A DNA stretch of 31,904 nucleotides, taken from a virus. The notes beneath the pieces are model-generated. The model saw only the letters and a list, made by a program, of their open reading frames with translations. It had not been told where the DNA came from and ran no database searches. The position numbers and the translations under genes were made by a program. Each line of letters starts with the position of its first letter. Position 1 is the first letter of the stretch. Below are positions 14,785-21,593 of the stretch, piece after piece. The stretch is taken from positions 1 to 31,904 of the IMG/VR virus record IMGVR_UViG_3300021962_000394; one strand, 5' to 3'.

Positions 14785-16867
14785 TGCCAGCCTCCAGAAT
14801 GTCCTTAAAGCGATCAGGCGCTTCTTCTTTCCACTGGTTCAAAGCTGCGTCAATGTCAGCTTGTGTCACGAGAGAAGCTTCGTCAATGTCGCCCAGGATG
14901 AGACCTTCTGCCTTGAGCGGTTCAATGGCATCAGTTTTACTGCTCACCATCTTGGCTGGACCACGACGCTCAGGATTGGGATCGGCCTTGCGTTTGCGGG
15001 CAACGATGCGCTGCCGCTCTTCCTTCGACATCCCCTGCGCCTTTGCCTGGGGCAGGCACTTTGGCTTGCCCTCACCCTGCTCGCGAGCGCCACATGGCCC
15101 CATGATTTCACCATTGGCACCAATCCTCACCCACTTTTCCTTGAACCATTTATCAAGATCATCGGCATGAAGCTCTTCGCCGTCGCCTTTGAAGGCGCCG
15201 CTCAGAGAGCCATGCTTCTCCTTGTACATTTGCTTGTATTTCTGCACGACATAACCACTGGCGTAGGCAGAAGGCCACACCTTGAACTTGGACTTGGCAG
15301 CGCTAACGGCTCGTGAATGCAGAGTTTTGTCGGTGAATGTCACGTCGCCACGCACCTTCTCTAGATCGCGAGACATGTAAAGGCCCGCTTCATCCATCGT
15401 CTCTTCCGCTGCGCTTTCCGAAGCTTCTCGCGTACCATCCATGGGCAGACTGCCGTTCTGCTGATCCAACGGATCGCGACCACCCGGAGGAACGGCCATC
15501 TTGCCGTCGCCAGGCTTCTGCGGCATTTCCCGCTTGATCGATGGATCAATGGTGGTTTCAATGCTGTATTCGCTCTTTCCGAACCGCGAATCTGCCACTT
15601 CCTGCGGCGTAAGCACACCCACTTGGATGTAACGAGCATCAACTGCAGCCACACGCGCACGCACGTCTGCCAGCTCGCGCTCGTTCATTTCAAACAGAGG
15701 CTTAAAGCTCACGCGCCAGTTATCAGGCACTTTCCCTCCCGTAGGACCACTCTTGCTCAGCATGATGTATTCCATCAGCTTCGTCAGAGGCTTGCGGAAG
15801 TGCGTCTCTTGGTAGTGATGGCAAGTCTTTGCGAAGTCACGCTCTTCACTGCGGCCCGTAGCACCCAGGCCAGACGGCGACTGACCGAATAGCAATGTAT
15901 GGGGAATGCCGGCAGCGGCAATCACATCAATCCGCAGCTTCTCCAGGATTTCACTCACGCCACCAAACTGCCGGCTAACAAAGGCCAGCTCTTCCTTCTC
16001 TGCATCAATCGCGTAGCCGCGATAGATGCTCTTGCTCATGTCGTTCAGTTGCAGGCGATCCCTTACTTGCCCTTCCTTGCCGGCGGCCAACATTGAAGCT
16101 AGCCCCCTCACCTTATGCACAAAGATGTCAAATTCAGTGAGCAGGGTGGCAATGGAGGCAGTGCCGCTGTAGTAGTGCTTGAAGCTGTCATAGACGCTCT
16201 GCAGCACGCTCATACCCCAGCCATAGTTCTTCTGCCGCGTGCGATACGGAAGCCAGATGCCGTCAAACCGCAGAATGCGATCCTTGTGGATGGCACGAAG
16301 ATTGGGCTGCTGAATTAGATCGCCGGAAATAATCTGGTAATAAGTTGCTTTGGAATAGTCATACAGGCTGTCTTCGCTGATGATCGGTGCAATCTGGTGC
16401 CGATCCAAACAGTCCATGCCTTCCACGGCACGAATATTGTTCTTATCGACGGGCATGTCAGACGGACGCCCATCGTCGATATAGAGCAACAACGCACTGC
16501 CGCCATACAGGCGTGAAGTTTTAGCCGCCTCGTTAAAGCCAGGCAGAATTTCCAGGTCTTCAATAGCTTGCTCAACACCAGAAAGCGTTTCAGCGTTCAC
16601 GCCCTCCCCGCCAAACAAAATCTCAAATCCCTCGCGGGTGCATTCATCCGCAACAATGTCGACAATACGACGCATGAGCCAATGCGCATAAAGACCCTCA
16701 AGGTCTTCATGCCCCATGAAGGACACCGGTTTAACAGTGGTCCTGGTGGTCTTATCACGGCTCGTGCCCATCCCGGTGAACACATTTTGCAGGCCATCAG
16801 CACGGATGCCACCTGCTGTGGCATGGCCGAGTGACACCATATCCCCACCTTGTGTAACGTCAGCCAT
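14765..16867 (-). CDS. Portal protein (DUF1073-like) with C-terminal extension
   Basis: Start chosen at the ATG at 16867 (MADVTQGGDMVSLG), with AGGA about 12 nt upstream; a TTG at 16891 is less likely. It has 700 residues. Residues about 20-450 fit the DUF1073/phage portal family (AHWLMRRIVDIVADECTREG, IPHTLLFGQSPSGLGATGRS). The portal forms the dodecameric DNA gate. The extension beyond residue 450 is unusual: residues 491-509 resemble the capsid N-terminal arm, 528-550 read FKVWPSAYASGYVVQKYK, and about 579-630 (WVRIGANGEIMGPCGAR, KCLPQAKAQGMSKEERQR) resemble a DUF5872-type small phage domain normally found separately. Confidence 0.88.
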   Translation of the reverse strand: MADVTQGGDMVSLGHATAGGIRADGLQNVFTGMGTSRDKTTRTTVKPVSFMGHEDLEGLYAHWLMRRIVDIVADECTREGFEILFGGEGVNAETLSGVEQAIEDLEILPGFNEAAKTSRLYGGSALLLYIDDGRPSDMPVDKNNIRAVEGMDCLDRHQIAPIISEDSLYDYSKATYYQIISGDLIQQPNLRAIHKDRILRFDGIWLPYRTRQKNYGWGMSVLQSVYDSFKHYYSGTASIATLLTEFDIFVHKVRGLASMLAAGKEGQVRDRLQLNDMSKSIYRGYAIDAEKEELAFVSRQFGGVSEILEKLRIDVIAAAGIPHTLLFGQSPSGLGATGRSEERDFAKTCHHYQETHFRKPLTKLMEYIMLSKSGPTGGKVPDNWRVSFKPLFEMNERELADVRARVAAVDARYIQVGVLTPQEVADSRFGKSEYSIETTIDPSIKREMPQKPGDGKMAVPPGGRDPLDQQNGSLPMDGTREASESAAEETMDEAGLYMSRDLEKVRGDVTFTDKTLHSRAVSAAKSKFKVWPSAYASGYVVQKYKQMYKEKHGSLSGAFKGDGEELHADDLDKWFKEKWVRIGANGEIMGPCGAREQGEGKPKCLPQAKAQGMSKEERQRIVARKRKADPNPERRGPAKMVSSKTDAIEPLKAEGLILGDIDEASLVTQADIDAALNQWKEEAPDRFKDILEAGNVEPTE

Positions 16868-16938
16868 GCATAAGGAATCCTGATATTGCAATCATTCTAG
16901 AACTGGGTACATTGTCGTGTACTGAAACATTCCTCAAC
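16868..16938. promoter_or_regulatory. Divergent promoter region between portal and terminase operons
   Basis: The 71-nt gap separates the minus-strand virion operon from the plus-strand terminase operon, so both may be promoted here. It contains an inverted repeat GTACA (16907-16911) and TGTAC (16918-16922) with a 6-nt spacer, an operator-like dyad, and TAGAAT on the minus strand. No convincing -35 was found. Confidence 0.4.
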
Positions 16939-17469
16939 ATGCCCCAACACATTGTGTGGCAGTTGTCCCCTTCAGAAAAGGCGTTGGCCATAGCCGAAGG
17001 CGAACGCCGGCAAGAAACCAACGCAAAACAAGGAAAGCTGGGCCGAAATAACGGCCCAGCCCTAGGTGACGACGCCCTCCGCATGCACATCCTTGGTGCC
17101 GGTGGTGAAATGGCAGTGGCGAGCTTCCTTGGCCTAAAAGCTTTCGTATTTCAAGAAACAGAAGCCACCAGAGGAAGTTGTGACCTGCCTTTCAATATCG
17201 ATGTGAAAACACGTTCACGCCATTACTATGATCTAATCTGCCTTCTCGATGAAAGTGAAGACAAGACCCTGGTATTGGTTACGATACAAAACCAGGAAAT
17301 TAGGCTCCATGGTTGGCTACATGCCCATCAAGCCAAGCAAAAACAATGGAGGAAAGAGCATGTGCCGGGGCGCCCGTGTTATTTCGTTCCTAAAGACAAT
17401 CTTCGCTCCATGGAGGAGCTGAAACAATGCTTAGATGCTCAGACTTCGCAAAGCACGCCCTTCGATTAG
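16939..17469 (+). CDS. PD-(D/E)XK nuclease-like protein in the small-terminase position
   Basis: Start taken at the ATG at 16939 (MPQHIVWQLS, 176 residues); a TTG at 16912 is an alternative. Residues about 51-100 show GAGGEMAVASFLGL (E57), then CDLPFNIDVKTRS, in which D82 and D88-V-K90 fit the PD-(D/E)XK core. A beta-strand rich region follows (TLVLVTIQNQEIRLHGWL). It overlaps the terminase large gene by 43 nt, where a small terminase subunit is usual, but it lacks an obvious helix-turn-helix. It may be a packaging nuclease or an unrelated restriction-like enzyme. Confidence 0.65.
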   Translation: MPQHIVWQLSPSEKALAIAEGERRQETNAKQGKLGRNNGPALGDDALRMHILGAGGEMAVASFLGLKAFVFQETEATRGSCDLPFNIDVKTRSRHYYDLICLLDESEDKTLVLVTIQNQEIRLHGWLHAHQAKQKQWRKEHVPGRPCYFVPKDNLRSMEELKQCLDAQTSQSTPFD

Positions 17470-18791
17470 CCCTCTATCCCAAACAGGCTGAAATCCTCGA
17501 TTCGTTTTTTGAAGGAGGTTTCTCACAGGCGACATGGGCGCTGGGCCGCCGTAGCGGCAAAACGCTTATGGCCGCTGTTGCATGCGTCTACATCTGCTTT
17601 GTCCTAGAGGATAAGTACAAAGCGAAGGTGCGAAAAGGAGAGAAATGGTACGTTCTGACCGTCGCAAACAGCCAGGATCAGAGTCGCATTGCTCTTAACA
17701 ATATTCGACAGCTCATCTTGGACAGTCCGTTTGCGCAGGAAATCTCTCGCGAAACCGCTGATCAAATTGAGATGAGCAATGGGTGTGTGTTCAAAGCGAT
17801 TCCAACGTCCGGCCGTGCTGCTCGTGGTCTTGCCTGCTGCGCCTGCGTATTTGACGAGCTTGCGTTCGCCGTGGACGGCGACGCAAACTCTGGCGCCAAC
17901 GGCATCTATCAAGCACTCTCTCCTGCAGTGGCACAGTTCGGCAGCGATGGCAAAATCCTTGAACTGTCTTCACCATGGCTAACTGACGGCCTCTTCTATC
18001 AGCACTTCAAGGAGGCAGCCTCTGGCCGCTTTCCACATCTGCAGGCAGTCAACCTCCCAACGTGGGAGATGAACCCAACCATCTCCCGCGACTTCCTGGA
18101 CCTAGAACGCCAGCGCGATCCCGATAAGTTCAACGTTGAATACGGAGCGCAGTTCTCCGCCAACCTCTCAGCCCTCATCTCTCCCGATGTGGTGGAGGCG
18201 TGCATTGACGACAAACGCAAAGCGCTCCCCCCAGAGGAGCGCTTCATCGGTTCCTACGTGTTATCGCTTGACCCCGCTCGCGGCGGCATTGGAAGAGATA
18301 ATTACACAGCCTGTATTGTTCACTTTGATAATGGAATATTAGTTGTGGACAAGTTCCACACGTTCGTGGCGGATTTTGAAATTAACGGTAGAAAAGAAGT
18401 TAACATTAATGCCGTTGAAGATTGGATAAGGGAGCAACATAAGCTCTATGTGTTTGAAAAGATTGTGATGGACCAGTACAACAGTGCCGGCACAATCCAG
18501 GCCCTCACTGGCGACTACCCCATCGAAGAACTCACTTGGACAATCTCCTCTAAAACAAAAGCATTCTCAAAGATGCGCGAACTGTTCAATGCGGGACAGG
18601 TGAACATTTACAATCACGAGAAGGCTATTAGTGAAATTAAAGGCCTCACTGTTGTGTATAAAGCAGGGGGACAATGGAGCGTCACTGGCGGCAAACAGAC
18701 CGGCATTGACGACCATGCTTTCGCTTTGGCCGCGGCAATTCATGCAGCCAATAAAGACGATGAATCCAATTGGCTAGAAAATTTCCTGTGA
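17427..18791 (+). CDS. Terminase large subunit
   Basis: An ATG at 17427 opens 454 residues. ATPase: Walker A at 40-46 (GRRSGKT), Walker B at about 141-144 (VFDE), and coupling segment LELSSPW at about 179. RNase H-like nuclease: D282 (SLDPARGG), D349 (VMDQYNS) and D428/D429 with H430 (GIDDHAFALA). The protein cuts concatemers and pumps DNA through the portal. Complete length for the family, with both domains intact. It is transcribed divergently from the portal operon. Confidence 0.93.
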   Translation: MLRCSDFAKHALRLALYPKQAEILDSFFEGGFSQATWALGRRSGKTLMAAVACVYICFVLEDKYKAKVRKGEKWYVLTVANSQDQSRIALNNIRQLILDSPFAQEISRETADQIEMSNGCVFKAIPTSGRAARGLACCACVFDELAFAVDGDANSGANGIYQALSPAVAQFGSDGKILELSSPWLTDGLFYQHFKEAASGRFPHLQAVNLPTWEMNPTISRDFLDLERQRDPDKFNVEYGAQFSANLSALISPDVVEACIDDKRKALPPEERFIGSYVLSLDPARGGIGRDNYTACIVHFDNGILVVDKFHTFVADFEINGRKEVNINAVEDWIREQHKLYVFEKIVMDQYNSAGTIQALTGDYPIEELTWTISSKTKAFSKMRELFNAGQVNIYNHEKAISEIKGLTVVYKAGGQWSVTGGKQTGIDDHAFALAAAIHAANKDDESNWLENFL

Positions 18792-18828
18792 GCCTCTAGT
18801 ATGTTCAAGAATTTATCTTCACCATGAA

Positions 18829-19026
18829 GTGGAAACGCTTGAGCTTAATCTTCAGGAAGCACAGTTCCTGCTAGCCATCTTTGAAGGCGATCGTCAAACA
18901 GCCCTGCAACTTCTCGCCGCAGAGCATTTCTATCAGCCTTCTCTACTGCCGCGTTTGCGTAAAGTTTATCAAGTGTTGAAAAAACAACAAAAACTACAAC
19001 AATCTTCCGAAACAGAATTAGCCTGA
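18829..19026 (+). CDS. Small hypothetical helical protein
   Basis: A GTG at 18829 opens 65 residues, beginning METLELNLQEAQFLLAIFEG; an ATG five bases upstream is out of frame. The protein is predicted helical, with a basic, glutamine-rich end (KVYQVLKKQQKLQQSS). I recognise no family. It follows the terminase in the same direction and precedes another small gene with 19-nt spacing, so it is probably part of the same transcript. No Shine-Dalgarno is visible. Confidence 0.5.
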   Translation: METLELNLQEAQFLLAIFEGDRQTALQLLAAEHFYQPSLLPRLRKVYQVLKKQQKLQQSSETELA

Positions 19027-19045
19027 GAGTATTCGCAGTTCTTCA

Positions 19046-19288
19046 ATGGACGACGAAACTCTCCATCAGGCTTTCGCCAAAGTGGTAGACGCTTCCTTCG
19101 ATTTCACCATGGCCTTCAATACGCATGGCGCCGACAGCGAAGAAGCTCATCAGGCCATGAGGGCCTACGAAAAGGCCATGGCTGACTATCAAAGGGATGC
19201 AAAGCGCCCTTTCGACGCTGCAACACACTGGGGCAGTTTCTGCAGCCTCAATCCCAGCGCACTGGAGTGCCGCATTTACGACGTGTGA
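19046..19288 (+). CDS. Small hypothetical protein
   Basis: An ATG at 19046 opens 80 residues (MDDETLHQAFAKVVDASFDF). Helical N-terminal two thirds, rich in Ala and acidic residues (EAHQAMRAYEKAMADYQRDA), then a Trp/Cys-containing end. No family recognised. The stop overlaps the start of the next small frame as GTGTGA, suggesting coupled translation. Confidence 0.6.
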   Translation: MDDETLHQAFAKVVDASFDFTMAFNTHGADSEEAHQAMRAYEKAMADYQRDAKRPFDAATHWGSFCSLNPSALECRIYDV

Positions 19289-19425
19289 ACGGCGATACAG
19301 TCTGCATGCAATACTTCCTCAAGGGGCGCAAGCACCAAGCTTGCGTCCCGCTCCGGGAAGCTAGGCACCATCATCGATGGGTGATCGAGCAAGGTGGCGT
19401 GGTGTATTGGTCATGGCGCCAATAG
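19285..19425 (+). CDS. Very small basic protein, coupled to its neighbours
   Basis: A GTG at 19285 overlaps the previous stop by 4 nt and opens 46 residues: VNGDTVCMQYFLKGRKHQAC, followed by a His-rich stretch (REARHHHRWVIEQGG) and VVYWSWRQ. The overlapping start and stop on both sides and the strand-like end argue that it is real. It is below common length cutoffs. No family is recognised. Confidence 0.5.
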   Translation: MNGDTVCMQYFLKGRKHQACVPLREARHHHRWVIEQGGVVYWSWRQ

Positions 19426-19655
19426 CTGCCAGGTATCGGCAAATTTTCATTCCCGGCGAATATTACGAAACCCTGAAAAACCGCTATAGTTTCTGGGCAT
19501 TCGCGATGCACCACGAGGGGACGCCCAAGTGGTTTAGAGGATGTATCAGGCATCCTCGGTTGCAATGGGGAGAGTGGAAGCTCCCCTTTGCTGTTGCTGT
19601 ACCAGGCGACGATGAAGCAAGCAGGAGGTCCGCCGCACGGACGTTATGGAGCTAG
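19413..19655 (+). CDS. Small hypothetical protein rich in Trp/Arg
   Basis: An ATG at 19413 overlaps the previous stop by 13 nt and opens 80 residues beginning MAPIAARYRQIFIPGEYYET. The middle reads YSFWAFAMHHEGTPKWFRG. A longer frame from 19377 exists, but its first 12 residues look like the other frame of the preceding gene. No known family. It may be a minor member of the terminase transcript. Confidence 0.45.
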   Translation: MAPIAARYRQIFIPGEYYETLKNRYSFWAFAMHHEGTPKWFRGCIRHPRLQWGEWKLPFAVAVPGDDEASRRSAARTLWS

Positions 19656-19705
19656 CGCGCTCCGCTCCTGCCCTTGCGCAAGCTTTGATACACTGAAGGT
19701 ACGTT

Positions 19706-19760
19706 GGCCCCAGCGATGGGGTGCATGAAAATACAGGCATGCAACGGGGCCTGTTTTTCG
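19706..19760 (+). other. Structured RNA leader upstream of the 39-aa gene
   Basis: Nested arms are visible: GGCCCC (19706-19711) with GGGGCC (19746-19751), and TGCATG with CATGCA inside, plus an alternative stem CCCCA/TGGGG. A T run follows (TGTTTTTC), and the small gene starts 12 nt later. It resembles an attenuator or leader element. I could not match it to a riboswitch family by eye. Confidence 0.4.
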
Positions 19761-19771
19761 GGAACACGACC

Positions 19772-19891
19772 ATGAACCCTCTCGCTCTCATCAAGCAGCA
19801 GCTTGAGAAGGCTGCTCGCCTACGCGAAGCACAAATGGCAAGCCTTGTTTACCGAGGCGTTGCCTACGTGCCTAAACCTCATTGGTTCTGA
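19772..19891 (+). CDS. 39-aa protein with DUF4278-like motif
   Basis: An ATG at 19772 opens 39 residues: MNPLALIKQQLEKAARLREA, then QMASLVYRGVAYVPKPHWF. The segment SLVYRGVAYVP matches the short L.YRG..Y core typical of cyanobacterial DUF4278 proteins. It is the last gene before a strong terminator and is preceded by a structured leader. Function unknown. It supports a cyanobacterial host because that motif is mostly cyanobacterial. Confidence 0.6.
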   Translation: MNPLALIKQQLEKAARLREAQMASLVYRGVAYVPKPHWF

Positions 19892-20091
19892 AGACAACGG
19901 CCCGCTTCGGCGGGCCTTTCTTTTTCCCAGTGCCTAATCACGCCAGCCACAATGAACACATTGGTGGCCATGTATGAAAATAAGATGAAAGTTCGCACTA
20001 AAGCAATAACATCTGCTTCCTTCTCATGCCTCCCTGCTTTCTCCCCCAGGGCTAGAGCCCAAAGCCTCCACACTGTTTTTCTCTTGCTCAT
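19879..20091 (-). CDS. Small membrane protein with one TM helix
   Basis: An ATG at 20091 opens 70 residues beginning MSKRKTVWRLWALALGEKAG. A hydrophobic stretch (FILFSYMATNVFIVAGVI, about residues 35-53) is a probable transmembrane segment. Positively charged N-terminus. I recall similar small proteins in cyanophages but cannot verify this. The C-terminal codons run through the terminator hairpin of the opposing operon, and the gene overlaps the upstream 81-aa gene by 68 nt. Confidence 0.6.
   Translation of the reverse strand: MSKRKTVWRLWALALGEKAGRHEKEADVIALVRTFILFSYMATNVFIVAGVIRHWEKERPAEAGRCLQNQ
19899..19925 (+). terminator. Strong rho-independent terminator of the terminase operon
   Basis: The stem GGCCCGC/GCGGGCC closes a TTCG tetraloop and is followed by TTTCTTTTT. 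The opposite-strand membrane protein gene reads through the same hairpin at its 3' end. Confidence 0.93.
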
Positions 20092-20269
20092 ACACCCAAG
20101 CCTTCAGCTCCCTCACATATTGCCTGATGATATCGGCCTTCTCTAAATGCCAAGGATTGTGGTCTTTGAAATACTGAGAGTTATGCCAATCCACTGCCTG
20201 TAGCAGGCGATGGATGATTGGATTGAGCGGCTCACGCAGCGGCGTGTTGAACGTTCGACGCTCGTTCAT
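20024..20269 (-). CDS. Small hypothetical protein after metallophosphoesterase
   Basis: An ATG at 20269 opens 81 residues (MNERRTFNTPLREPLNPIIH). It is helical, with aromatic and His residues in LLQAVDWHNSQYFKDHNPWH. It overlaps the metallophosphoesterase end by 38 nt and the membrane protein start by 68 nt, unusual but common in compact phage genomes. No family recognised. Confidence 0.5.
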   Translation of the reverse strand: MNERRTFNTPLREPLNPIIHRLLQAVDWHNSQYFKDHNPWHLEKADIIRQYVRELKAWVYEQEKNSVEALGSSPGGESREA

Positions 20270-20783
20270 TCGCGAAGTGCGCCTTTATCTCCTCATATGC
20301 TACAGGCGTAAAGTTATTAACTTCCACGCAGGCGTTGAAATAGAACGGATCGGGCATTCCTTGATACATCACAGTGTGACGATGGAGATGGCCATGCACA
20401 TTGCCCCAATAACGCTCTGAAATAAAGCAATCACGATGGAGGGGGATATGACTAAATACCAAGCCATCTCTGTAGTGACACCCGCGAATGTCGTAAAAAT
20501 ACTTCGCGTAGTCAGCCATCTTGAAGATATCGTGATTGCCGCGAATGAGAATCTTTCTTCCATTGAGACGCTCCAGCACGCGCAGCCCACTGCGCGGGAT
20601 GGCTACGTCTCCCAAGTGGTAAACAGTGTCGCGAGGATTTACGACACTATTCCACCTTTCCACCATCGTCTCGTGCATCTCTTCCACAGAAGAAAACGGA
20701 CGCACGGGAGTACCGTCAGTATGCACGAAAGTAAGCATTTTGGCATGACCCCAGTGCGTGTCTGACGTGATGAAGAGGCTCAC
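20232..20783 (-). CDS. Calcineurin-like metallophosphoesterase
   Basis: A GTG at 20783 opens 183 residues. All signature motifs of the family are in order: SDTHWGH (D8, H10), YHLGDVAI, RGNHD, and late VFSHIPLH and VHGHLHRH. These bind two metals and hydrolyse phosphoesters, in nucleotides or RNA. Phage copies are often annotated as generic phosphoesterases. It lies next to a tRNA-like element. The exact substrate is unknown; the enzyme class is clear. Confidence 0.9.
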   Translation of the reverse strand: MSLFITSDTHWGHAKMLTFVHTDGTPVRPFSSVEEMHETMVERWNSVVNPRDTVYHLGDVAIPRSGLRVLERLNGRKILIRGNHDIFKMADYAKYFYDIRGCHYRDGLVFSHIPLHRDCFISERYWGNVHGHLHRHTVMYQGMPDPFYFNACVEVNNFTPVAYEEIKAHFANERASNVQHAAA

Positions 20784-20800
20784 GAGAGTGCCATAAGAAT

Positions 20801-20868
20801 GGGGACTGCTGGGAATCGAACCCAGTATTCCATGCTATTTGCATGGCGTGTGCCAACACCTCAGATCC
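20801..20868 (-). tRNA. tRNA-like cloverleaf, atypical or degenerate
   Basis: Read on the minus strand, 68 nt fold like a tRNA. The T arm CTGGG TTCGATT CCCAG is perfect. The 32-38 loop CAAATAG sits on the 5-bp stem CCATG/CATGG. The D-arm stem GTGT/ACAC holds a loop of only 4 nt. The acceptor GGATCTG/CAGTCCC has two mismatches. Position 33 is A instead of U and no CCA is encoded. The literal anticodon reading is AAT, but with these defects it may be a decayed tRNA, a tRNA-like RNA, or a leftover attachment sequence. Confidence 0.35.
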
Positions 20869-20897
20869 AGAGGCTCCTCTGTTTGGGCGTCATCTCT

Positions 20898-20933
20898 GGA
20901 GACCATATTGTTGGCGCCAACAAAATGGTCTCC
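20898..20933. repeat. 36-bp inverted repeat, nearly perfect
   Basis: Arms GGAGACCAT (20898-20906) and ATGGTCTCC (20925-20933) flank one A-A mismatch pair and a perfect central 16-bp palindrome, TTGTTGGC|GCCAACAA. No T run follows on either strand, so it is not a standard terminator. Confidence 0.85.
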
Positions 20934-21004
20934 GTCCGAGAGCTAAGCCCGAGGAGCGTTCAGCCCGATGCTAACGCAGAGCGGGAACTTGGTAACTATA
21001 GCCT

Positions 21005-21532
21005 CTATTCTTCGCCACGAGTGCGCCTGGTCTCGTTGCCTTTATAGCCATGGCGCTCCTTGCGTTTGTCTATTGACTCACCGGCAGATCGCGCAATTAA
21101 ATAAGTGTGCGCATCAAAAAGTACATTGGGGTCATCGTGCGCCAAGCCAAGCATCGCATTGCAAGGCGAGCATAAAATTCCCCTCACATGCCCCATCGTG
21201 TGGCAATGATCTACTACGAAGTTCCTGCTGGTATTAAGAGGATCCGTGGACCCACAAATCGCGCAGCGATAATTTTGCGCCGCAAACATGTCATTCCATT
21301 CCTGGATTGTCATGCCATAAAGTTTCATCAAGCTTTTGGCCCGATTCTTTTGTGCGCAGTATTTCTCTTTATGCGCAGCAAGCACTTCTTCTTTTCTTGC
21401 CTGATAGCTACTACTTGCAGCCTTGCGTGTGCACTCTTTACACCTGGCCGTGAGTCCATCGCTGACGCGCTTTTCTTTGTAGAAATCTGCATGCGGCTTT
21501 GACTGCCCGCACATGACGCAAGTTTTTCGCAT
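21005..21532 (-). CDS. Recombination endonuclease VII-like protein
   Basis: Start taken at the ATG at 21532 (MRKTCVMCGQSKPHADFYKE, 175 residues). N-terminal CxxC and CKECTR zinc pattern, then the endonuclease VII core YRCAICGSTDP, FVVDHCHTMGHVRGILCSP and CNAMLGLAHDDP. The DHCH motif with two CxxC pairs is diagnostic. The enzyme resolves branched DNA or acts as a homing endonuclease. The ATG lies next to the T run of an upstream terminator, and no Shine-Dalgarno is seen. Confidence 0.9.
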   Translation of the reverse strand: MRKTCVMCGQSKPHADFYKEKRVSDGLTARCKECTRKAASSSYQARKEEVLAAHKEKYCAQKNRAKSLMKLYGMTIQEWNDMFAAQNYRCAICGSTDPLNTSRNFVVDHCHTMGHVRGILCSPCNAMLGLAHDDPNVLFDAHTYLIARSAGESIDKRKERHGYKGNETRRTRGEE

Positions 21533-21533
21533 G

Positions 21534-21569
21534 AAAAAAGGCGTGCTCAAAGAAGAACTTTAGCACGCC
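21534..21569 (-). terminator. Terminator after RNR beta
   Basis: On the minus strand the stem GGCGTGCT/AGCACGCC, extended by AAAG/CTTT inside, is followed by TTTTTTC. It ends one base before the endonuclease VII ATG. Confidence 0.9.
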
Positions 21570-21593
21570 CAGTTTGGCCTGAAATTCCTGCGC

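Larger units (their letters stand above)
20784..21004 (-). other. Non-coding stretch with tRNA-like element and palindrome
   Basis: No gene is seen in these 221 nt between the endonuclease VII homologue and the metallophosphoesterase. It holds the tRNA-like element, a 36-nt inverted repeat (20898-20933), and CAGAGG/CCTCTG arms near 20870-20884. A structured RNA transcribed with the neighbouring genes is possible. Confidence 0.5.

Noticed and set aside
20801-20868. Functional tRNA with assigned amino acid
   Set aside because: A33, short D loop, acceptor mismatches and missing CCA make the anticodon reading unreliable.
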